A program made the position numbers and the translations under genes. From contig JABIPV010000323.1 of assembly GCA_018699075.1 (NCBI GenBank), positions 1-20,539 of the forward strand: a stretch of 20,539 nucleotides of DNA. The letters run 5' to 3'. The DNA comes from Kordiimonadaceae bacterium (GTDB lineage: Bacteria; Pseudomonadota; Alphaproteobacteria; Sphingomonadales; Emcibacteraceae). Below, in pieces: positions 15,059 to 20,539 of this stretch. The first letter of the stretch is position 1, and each line of letters starts with the position of its first letter. The notes beneath the pieces are model-generated. The model ran no database searches, was not told where the DNA came from, and saw nothing but the letters and a program-made list of their open reading frames with translations.

Positions 15059-16087
15059 TTAAACCCCTAACCTTTCCTGAATAGCCGTATTGGTTGTGGT
15101 ATAGCCTGTCGCCATTTTCCGGTCTGGAAAAGCATATTGAAAAGCAGCATGACACATAACAGCGGCTTCATAAAATCCTGTAAGAATGAGCTTTAATTTA
15201 CTCGGATAAGTGCAAACATCGCCTATCGCATAAATTCCCTGAGTATCCGTTGCGAAGGTTTCTGTATTCACTTCCACATGTTTTTTGTCAAGATTAAGTC
15301 CCCATTCTGCAATCGGGCCTAGGCTGATTTTAAGCCCCATAAAAGGAAGCATATAATCACAATCGATTTCAACAAAATCACCATCTGTTGTTTCTACCCC
15401 AACACTTGTAAGCTGTCCTTCAGGGCCATTTAAGGCTTTTACATTGCCCATAACAAAATCCACGCGCCCATCTGCAACAAGTTTCTTAAATTGCGCTTCA
15501 CTATCAGGCGATGATCTGAATCCTTCCCGGCGATGAACAAGGGTAATTTTTTTAGCAAGCGGTTCTAACCCCATCACCCAATCAAGCGCGCTATCTCCGC
15601 CGCCGACAATGACTAATTCCTTATCTTTATATTTATTCATTTTATAAACGGCATAATCTATAGATTTTTCTTCATAAACCTCTAAATCTGGGTATTTCGG
15701 TTTTTTGGGAACAAAGCTGCCCGCTCCAGCTGCGACAACGACGATGGGTGCTTCAATTACTTCGCCTTGGCTAGTTGTCATCTGCCAATTATTATTAGCC
15801 AATTTTTTCATCTTTTGTGCTTGTTGATTAAAATGAAAAACAGGATCAAACGGGCTAATTTGCTTTAATAAATCATCGATAAGTTCTTGGCCTGTGACTT
15901 TTGGCCGGGCGGGTATATCATAAATTGGTTTTTCGGGATAAAGTTCGGTACATTGTCCACCCGGCCTGTCAAGGTTATCAATTAAATGACATTTAAGACC
16001 GAGCAGCCCTGCTTCAAATACAGCAAATAAGCCAACTGGCCCTGCCCCAACAATAATCATATCGGTTTCTATTGATTGTTCACTCAT
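15059..16087 (-). CDS. Ferredoxin/flavodoxin-NADP+ reductase, thioredoxin reductase-like type
   Basis: A 342-residue FAD/NADPH flavoprotein (EC 1.18.1.2 type, as in Bacillus YumC and many alphaproteobacteria). The FAD-binding GAGPVG is at 14-19, the NADPH-binding IVGGGDSALDW at 160-170 and the second FAD motif GIYAIGDVCTYP around 284-295. The CxxC redox pair of true thioredoxin reductases is absent; the equivalent stretch reads KSIDYAVYKM, which supports FNR function. It supplies or drains electrons between NADPH and ferredoxin. Start ATG 16087 with GGGGAG 7 bases upstream. It is transcribed toward the PepSY operon on the same strand, but the 93-base gap suggests separate control. Confidence 0.93.
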   Translation of the reverse strand: MSEQSIETDMIIVGAGPVGLFAVFEAGLLGLKCHLIDNLDRPGGQCTELYPEKPIYDIPARPKVTGQELIDDLLKQISPFDPVFHFNQQAQKMKKLANNNWQMTTSQGEVIEAPIVVVAAGAGSFVPKKPKYPDLEVYEEKSIDYAVYKMNKYKDKELVIVGGGDSALDWVMGLEPLAKKITLVHRREGFRSSPDSEAQFKKLVADGRVDFVMGNVKALNGPEGQLTSVGVETTDGDFVEIDCDYMLPFMGLKISLGPIAEWGLNLDKKHVEVNTETFATDTQGIYAIGDVCTYPSKLKLILTGFYEAAVMCHAAFQYAFPDRKMATGYTTTNTAIQERLGV

Positions 16088-16132
16088 TACAAACTCCCCT
16101 ATTCAATTATTAAAAAAATGGATCACTGGTAC

Positions 16133-16161
16133 AAGATATTTAAAAAATATATTATCGGCAA
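16133..16161 (-). promoter_or_regulatory. Weak candidate promoter of the FNR gene
   Basis: On the minus strand TTGCCG (16161-16156) and TATCTT (16138-16133) are 17 bases apart, each 4/6 to consensus, about 45 bases before ATG 16087. The region 16088-16338 is very AT-rich, so chance matches are likely; nothing else is recognisable there. Confidence 0.3.
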
Positions 16162-16338
16162 AATTATTTATTTTATAGTATTAAAAACTCTAACACATTT
16201 TTTACTGGAATAAATTGAATTTTTTCTAGAAATTAAAAACTATAAGAATTTTTTACTCACTTTGTGAAGCTATATAAATGAAAGGTCTTTTTCTATTTAC
16301 TATTTCCCACTCCTATATTCGAATCAGGATTTGGTAAG

Positions 16339-16620
16339 TTGATTTCTAATACCTTCCTTTTCCTTCCGTTTGGACTAACCTTCTCTGGCGTTGATTTCCT
16401 TTTTGGTTCTAACCGTGAATTAAAACTAAGCGAAACGATGCTGTTCATTGGTTGGATAATATTATATATAAGCGCTATCGCAATACGCGCATGGGCAATG
16501 AGCTTTAACATTTCATCTTTGTTAAAGTTCAACAAAGCAATAGGTAAAATCCCAGGAAGTGAATACCCAAAAAATGAATACCCAAAAATAAATAAGACAG
16601 GTAAAAAGCTATGGAAATAA
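16339..16620 (+). CDS. Small predicted membrane protein overlapping the MscS gene start
   Basis: A 93-residue frame with one hydrophobic segment (about 34-52, MLFIGWIILYISAIAIRAW) and possibly a second at the N-terminus (FLFLPFGLTF). It has a polar C-terminus with two in-frame copies of EYPK. The TTG start at 16339 has AGGA 9 bases upstream; ATG at 16438 would give a 60-residue version. The stop overlaps the MscS start by 10 bases, which favours a real, coupled gene. I do not recognise the family. A competing minus-strand frame (16293-16535) exists; the plus-strand one is preferred because of the overlap. Confidence 0.4.
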   Translation: MISNTFLFLPFGLTFSGVDFLFGSNRELKLSETMLFIGWIILYISAIAIRAWAMSFNISSLLKFNKAIGKIPGSEYPKNEYPKINKTGKKLWK

Positions 16621-17750
16621 ACTCATTTCAAGAATTTTGGAACATCGTCCTTGATGTATGGCAGAACGGCCTTTACGGCGTAGATATCGGTCATATACTT
16701 GCGGCAGTTTTCACCTTTTTCTTCTTCATGTTAATCCGCCACATGTTTAGCCGATTTGTCATTGGCCGCTTAAAAAAAATCGTTGGCCGAACGGAAAATG
16801 ATATTGATGATGAAGTGATTAAGGCAATAGAAGGGCCCCTTAATTTCGTACCCATTGTGATTGGTGTTTTTTTTGCCACTGAACTTTTGAACCTAACGGA
16901 TAATATGGCGGTTGGTGCTTATAACCTAAACCGTTCTCTGATCACTTTTAATATTTTCTGGATTTTTTACAAAACCATTGGCCCTATCAGCCTTACTTTT
17001 GGCAAATTAAAAGACATTTTCTCCACAAGCATGATCAACTGGCTGATTAAAGCCATGCACGGTTTATTTATCTTTTTGGGTCTCGCGTCTATTTTGGAAA
17101 TTTGGGGCATACAAGTGGCGCCGCTGATCGCTGGCCTCGGCCTGTTTGGTGTTGCTGTTGCCCTTGGTGCGCAGGATATGTTTAAAAACCTTATATCCGG
17201 TATATTCATTCTTGCCGAAAAACGCTTCCATCCCGGCGACTGGATTAAAATTGACGGTGTAGTGGAAGGTACCGTTGATGAAATCGGCTTTCGTACAACA
17301 ACTATTATCCGTTTTGATAAAGCCCCCGTTTACGTGCCAAATTCAAAGCTTTCCGATAACGCCACCACTAACTTTTCCCGCATGAGCCACCGCCGTATAT
17401 ATTGGAAAATTGGCCTTGTTTACGATACATCCATTGACCAATTAAAATCCATCCGTGCCGAGATTGAAGACTATATCATGCAAAGCGATGAATTTGCCCA
17501 CCCGCCAGAAGTGGCCACCTTTGTACGCATCGATAGCTTTAATGATAGCTCAATTGATCTCATGCTCTATTGCTTTACCAAAACAACGGACTGGGGTCTG
17601 TGGCTTGAAATCAAAGAACGCTTCGCCCTGGAAATCAAAGCCATCGTCGCGAGGAACAACAGCGGCTTCGCCTTCCCAAGTCAATCAATCTACATCGAAA
17701 ACATCCCGCAATCGGTACAAGAAAAAATAGAAAATTTTCCCGTAGATTAA
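16611..17750 (+). CDS. MscS-family mechanosensitive ion channel
   Basis: A 379-residue inner-membrane channel. About four to five hydrophobic segments precede the pore helix. The Gly/Ala-patterned pore segment is PLIAGLGLFGVAVALGAQDM, about 171-190, followed by the MscS beta-domain entry ISGIFILAEKRFHPGDWIKI. The soluble vestibule domain includes VDEIGFRTTTIIRFD and VYVPNSKLSD. These channels open under membrane tension to release solutes on osmotic downshock. The length and extra N-terminal helices place it with the YnaI/MscMJ-like middle-sized members, larger than E. coli MscS (286 residues). Translation may be coupled to the overlapping small ORF upstream. Confidence 0.93.
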   Translation: MEINSFQEFWNIVLDVWQNGLYGVDIGHILAAVFTFFFFMLIRHMFSRFVIGRLKKIVGRTENDIDDEVIKAIEGPLNFVPIVIGVFFATELLNLTDNMAVGAYNLNRSLITFNIFWIFYKTIGPISLTFGKLKDIFSTSMINWLIKAMHGLFIFLGLASILEIWGIQVAPLIAGLGLFGVAVALGAQDMFKNLISGIFILAEKRFHPGDWIKIDGVVEGTVDEIGFRTTTIIRFDKAPVYVPNSKLSDNATTNFSRMSHRRIYWKIGLVYDTSIDQLKSIRAEIEDYIMQSDEFAHPPEVATFVRIDSFNDSSIDLMLYCFTKTTDWGLWLEIKERFALEIKAIVARNNSGFAFPSQSIYIENIPQSVQEKIENFPVD

Positions 17751-17845
17751 TGTCCGTTTTCGCACACTAGTGATTGCTATTTTCTGGTACACGCCTGCAT
17801 ATAATATACATGGTCTAAATCCATAACAAAAATTGGGGAGTTATT

Positions 17846-18033
17846 ATGTTATTTGGAAATTATATTACTTCTGCATAGCGCAATATCCTTCGTCACAAGT
17901 TTTTTCGATAATCAATATCTTTGGTATCTCTATTGGATTAGCCGCAGTAATGCTAATCGCTTGGGCAACGGTTGCAGGTAATTCATATGCCGTGGCACGG
18001 ACCAACCCTATTAAAGCGCTTAGGTACGAATGA
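17846..18033 (+). pseudogene. Remnant of a MacB/FtsX-type ABC transporter permease gene, internally deleted
   Basis: Only the two ends of a permease of this family (typically about 400 or 800 residues) remain. A good GGGGAG precedes ATG 17846, which encodes MLFGNYITSA and then a TAG (17876-17878). The frame continues RNILRHKFF, then shifts at a run of six T (17900-17905) into FSIINIFGISIGLAAVMLI, the classic first TM of these permeases. At about 17955-17962 the sequence jumps to AWATVAGNSYAVARTNPIKALRYE, the classic C-terminus with NPxxALRYE, ending at TGA 18031-18033. A stop, a frameshift and a large internal deletion make this a pseudogene. The intact parent would have belonged to an ABC exporter; no ATPase or adaptor gene is nearby. 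Confidence 0.85.
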
Positions 18034-18039
18034 GGCTAA

Positions 18040-19308
18040 TCACTCGTCTTCAAATTCTTGAAAAGTGTCTTGGAACTGGATAGGCTTTCCCGTAACACCT
18101 TGTTTGATTTCGCCTTGCCACATGGCGGTCTCACCTCGGATCATGGTTCCGGTGACTTGGCCTTTATATGTGTTTCCGGCGTTTAGGTCCCAACCGCAGT
18201 TTGTTTCTACGTCTTCGTCTGCTAAAGTCCATTCTTTTGTCAAATCGATAAATGTAAGGTCGGCGTCGTAACCTACGGCAATACGCCCTTTTCGGGCGAT
18301 GTTGAATGTTCTGGCGGGGCCTGCGCTGGTGAGGTCAGTGAGAGCTTGCAATGAAAGCGTGCATTCATTTACCTGTGTAAGCATTTGCGGCAGCATTGTT
18401 TGGATGCTCGGACAACCTGAGGGGCTATGGGGGTAATCCTGATCTTTGAGCTCAATAGCTTGCGGATTATGTTGTGACGCCAGCACGTCTATAATACCGT
18501 TGTTAAGCGCTTTCCAGAGGCCAATGCGGTTGTTTTCTGTGCCGATCGGTGGGTCAATTTGTGCGTAAGTCAAATATTTATCATAACAATCTGGCGCGCT
18601 TAAAAATAAATGGTGGGGACTGACGGCGGCAGTGGCGATGTCTTTATTGGCGGCGATCATGGCCATTTCTTTTTCACCGGCAATATGCTGAACATGAACC
18701 GGGCGCCCCGCTCCGCGCGCTATGGCCAGAATACGCCGCATTGCATCAAGTCCGACCCTCTCATCCCGCCAAAGGGAATGACTGTTGACGTTGCCTTTTT
18801 CAAGGTTTGAACGACGCTCGTCTAAGCGCATTTGATCTTCTGCGTGAACCACAACACGGCGGCGACCATTTTTCAATACCTTAAGCAATTTGCGATCATC
18901 CGCAATCACATCCAGATCATTCGACGCCGCCATGGAAAGATGAATAGCGGCACAGCCTTCTTCTTGTTCCAAATCATGAAGTTTTGAAATATTACCCAAA
19001 GTCGCAGGCGTATAAAAAGCATGATCACAGGGGATTTCAGTTTCGATTTTTCCAACACTAAATAACGACGTTACGCCGCCTTTAATCGCGGCTCTATAAT
19101 CTGGCACACCGTCTGAACCAATATGAAATTCCGTATCAATCACACCCGGCAATATATGAAGACCCGTCGCATCAATACTTGTCTTGGCATTAATTTCATC
19201 AAAGTGGCCGAGGGCAACAATAATTCCGTCTCGTACCGCGATATCCGTTAGCCCCGTCCCTTGGTGAGAAACACATGTTGCGCCGCGAATTATTAAATCT
19301 ATCGTCAA
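18040..19308 (-). CDS. Dihydroorotase-like amidohydrolase with a degraded active site
   Basis: A 422-residue protein of the class I dihydroorotase/cyclic amidohydrolase family, full length and with the usual N-terminal beta sandwich (LIIRGATCVS...) and barrel. The HAED (H155), QHIAG (H208) and SPHHL blocks and the C-terminal RKGRIAVGYDADLTFIDL are present. Key residues have changed: the first HxH motif, normally DxHVHFREPG, reads DTEFHIGSDG (E60-F61-H62), and the catalytic SDHAPH reads SQHNPQ (Q279). The substrate Asn-rich MPNTNP region is also lost (SVGKIE). It should not work as an ordinary dihydroorotase; a structural partner role, as for PyrC-like pseudo-DHOases that stabilise aspartate transcarbamoylase, is possible (inference). 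Start TTG 19308 with AGGA 7 bases upstream. It is divergent from ygfZ. Confidence 0.88.
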   Translation of the reverse strand: MTIDLIIRGATCVSHQGTGLTDIAVRDGIIVALGHFDEINAKTSIDATGLHILPGVIDTEFHIGSDGVPDYRAAIKGGVTSLFSVGKIETEIPCDHAFYTPATLGNISKLHDLEQEEGCAAIHLSMAASNDLDVIADDRKLLKVLKNGRRRVVVHAEDQMRLDERRSNLEKGNVNSHSLWRDERVGLDAMRRILAIARGAGRPVHVQHIAGEKEMAMIAANKDIATAAVSPHHLFLSAPDCYDKYLTYAQIDPPIGTENNRIGLWKALNNGIIDVLASQHNPQAIELKDQDYPHSPSGCPSIQTMLPQMLTQVNECTLSLQALTDLTSAGPARTFNIARKGRIAVGYDADLTFIDLTKEWTLADEDVETNCGWDLNAGNTYKGQVTGTMIRGETAMWQGEIKQGVTGKPIQFQDTFQEFEDE

Positions 19309-19398
19309 TAAAAATTCCTGTTTATAATCGTTCTATTTGTCTATTCACTACCTTAAATTAATGCTAACTTATAGCAATATTTATAAGAGTAACCATAA

Positions 19399-20220
19399 AT
19401 GACACAATCCTACGAAATTCAAAATGATCGCGCTGTGATTACCTTAAAAGGTCCGGAGCGTAAAAGCCTGCTACAAGGTATCATTACCAATAATGTCAAT
19501 CACCTTAAAGAAGGTGTTGGTGTTTATTCAGCATTACTGACACCTCAAGGAAAGTTTTTATTTGATTTCTTCCTGCTTGAAAAAAATGAAGTGATTTACC
19601 TCGACTGTGAAAAGGAGACTATGGCGCAGTTATTTGGCAAACTTATGATGTATCGGTTAAGATCAAATGTTGAAATAACTGACCAAAGTGAAAAATATAA
19701 AATTATTACGTCTGTGGAACAATTACCAAATTTTGATTTATCCTATGAGGACCCCCGTAATTCTAACATGGGCTACCGCGCTATTACAGAAGACATCCCA
19801 CTGCATCTTGCAAATAAAGGATACCAAGCACGACGTATTGCGCTTGGAATACCCGAAGGGTCCCAAGATTTCATTGTTGATAAAGGCACCATTTTAGAAG
19901 GTCATTTTGAACAACTCAACGGCGTTGATTTTGAAAAAGGCTGCTATGTAGGCCAAGAAGTTACTGCCAGGATGAAATACCGAGGCAAGGTCAAAAAAGC
20001 CATGCTCCCCGTTACTCTATCTGGCGTAGCACCTGAATTAGGAACGGATATACTGAATGAAAAAGGCAATAAAATTGGTAACTTAAGATCAAGTTGCGAC
20101 AAATATGCCATAGCCCTTTTTCGATTAAAAGATGTGACATTTGGTCAACAATATACATGTGGAGATATAACGGTCACACCTTTTAAGCCCGACTGGTTAG
20201 AAGGATTGGATGATGACTGA
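19399..20220 (+). CDS. ygfZ: YgfZ/GcvT-type folate-binding protein (Fe-S cluster maintenance)
   Basis: A 273-residue tetrahydrofolate-binding protein of the YgfZ/IBA57 family, which helps assemble or repair certain [4Fe-4S] enzymes such as MiaB. The family signature K-G-C-Y-V-G-Q-E is at 180-187, including the essential Cys182, and is followed by VTARMKYRGKVKK. The N-terminal GcvT-like part has LLQGIITNNV and LLTPQGKFLFDFFLL. Start ATG 19399. The 3' end overlaps the tag gene by 8 bases, indicating a two-gene operon. Confidence 0.95.
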   Translation: MTQSYEIQNDRAVITLKGPERKSLLQGIITNNVNHLKEGVGVYSALLTPQGKFLFDFFLLEKNEVIYLDCEKETMAQLFGKLMMYRLRSNVEITDQSEKYKIITSVEQLPNFDLSYEDPRNSNMGYRAITEDIPLHLANKGYQARRIALGIPEGSQDFIVDKGTILEGHFEQLNGVDFEKGCYVGQEVTARMKYRGKVKKAMLPVTLSGVAPELGTDILNEKGNKIGNLRSSCDKYAIALFRLKDVTFGQQYTCGDITVTPFKPDWLEGLDDD

Positions 20221-20539
20221 TAAAAGCCGCTGCGATTGGTGTGGCACTGATCCTATTTACACGAAATATCATGATACGGAGTGGGGCGTTCCTGTTTATG
20301 ATAGCCGGGCGTTATTTGAAAAATTAATATTAGATGGCTTTCAAGCAGGACTTTCATGGATCACAATTTTAAAACGCCGAGACACTTTCATTACCGCCTT
20401 TGATGGCTTTGATCCAACAATGATTGCCCAATATGGTGATGATGATGTTGAGCGCTTAATGAATGATAAAGGCATAATTCGAAACCGACTTAAAATTAAC
20501 GCCACCATTAAAAATGCCAAAATCTATCTTGAAATGGAA
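20213..20539 (+). CDS. tag: 3-Methyladenine DNA glycosylase I, N-terminal 109 residues (runs off the window)
   Basis: A helix-hairpin-helix-superfamily DNA repair enzyme that removes 3-methyladenine. Visible features are the Zn ligands C7 and H20 (equivalent to C4 and H17 of E. coli Tag), YHDTEWGVPVYD and FQAGLSWITILKRRDTF. The position of E. coli Glu38, which contacts the base, is Asp here (LILDGFQAGLSW), a conservative change. ATG 20213 is chosen over ATG 20210 because AAGGA lies 7 bases upstream. The gene overlaps ygfZ by 8 bases. The 3' part, including the other two Zn ligands, is outside the window. Confidence 0.95.
   Translation, partial: MTDKSRCDWCGTDPIYTKYHDTEWGVPVYDSRALFEKLILDGFQAGLSWITILKRRDTFITAFDGFDPTMIAQYGDDDVERLMNDKGIIRNRLKINATIKNAKIYLEME

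Noticed and set aside
16200..16338. tRNA-like end near GATTCGAATA on the minus strand
   Set aside because: Only a T-loop-like heptamer is present; no acceptor stem, anticodon stem or D-loop could be drawn.
16293..16535. 80-residue minus-strand frame opposite the small ORF before mscS
   Set aside because: It has a weak TTG start, no recognisable domain and no overlap logic with neighbours. The plus-strand frame overlaps the MscS start and was preferred, though neither is certain.
17455..17730. 91-residue plus-strand frame within mscS
   Set aside because: Alternate-frame shadow of the conserved MscS C-terminal domain.
17876..17878. TAG in the permease relic read as a recoded codon
   Set aside because: A frameshift and a large internal deletion follow within 90 bases, so plain decay explains it better.
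1..20539. CRISPR array, insertion sequence, prophage or att sites
   Set aside because: No regularly spaced repeats, transposase or integrase frame, or paired direct repeats at a tRNA were seen.

Overview
The window reads as a chromosomal segment of an AT-rich, Gram-negative bacterium, most likely an alphaproteobacterium. The signs are a 17-kDa-surface-antigen-type glycine-zipper lipoprotein, a TrxR-like ferredoxin-NADP reductase, a TolB-like/TPR protein of a type common in that class, a PhoP-like two-component pair beside a PepSY protein, and a dihydroorotase-like gene divergent from ygfZ. No rRNA, tRNA, CRISPR array, transposase or phage gene was seen. The taxon is inferred from gene families, not from a marker gene.

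Layout. 1-238: 3' end of a thiolase, followed by a hairpin. 491-2047: TolB-like/TPR regulator-like protein, convergent with a small membrane protein (2037-2465, minus). 2573-7185: plus-strand run of four genes: a WbpP/TviC-type UDP-HexNAc 4-epimerase, a CDP-alcohol phosphotransferase, a secreted beta-rich protein of unknown role and a Wzx/MATE-like flippase. 7261-7575: AroQ chorismate mutase. 7582-9422 (minus): a coupled pair, myo-inositol-3-phosphate synthase and an inositol-phosphate-cytidylyltransferase-like nucleotidyltransferase. 9649-10158: FKBP-type lipoprotein with a textbook terminator. 10427-11634: promoter, a possible 20-codon leader ORF and a CNNM/CorB-type CBS protein. 11920-14965 (minus): PepSY protein, OmpR-family regulator, sensor kinase and 17-kDa-antigen-like lipoprotein. 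15059-16087 (minus): ferredoxin-NADP reductase. 16339-17750: small membrane ORF running into an MscS channel. 17846-18033: wreck of a MacB/FtsX-type permease gene. 18040-19308 (minus): dihydroorotase-like protein with a damaged active site. 19399 to the end: ygfZ, then the start of tag (3-methyladenine DNA glycosylase I).

The most interesting theme is 2573-9422. Glucose-6-phosphate to inositol phosphate (INO1), inositol phosphate to CDP-inositol (cytidylyltransferase) and transfer from a CDP-alcohol (membrane phosphotransferase) are all encoded within 6 kb. They sit beside an amino-sugar epimerase, a flippase and an exported protein. This suggests a mesophilic route to an inositol-phosphate-bearing lipid or surface glycan, using enzymes related to the IPCT/DIPPS pair of hyperthermophiles. 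The end product is an inference.

Other notable items are the dihydroorotase-like protein lacking the first metal His and the catalytic Asp, the permease relic that keeps only its two ends, and the TolB-like gene whose conserved N-terminus lies upstream of its first standard start codon.
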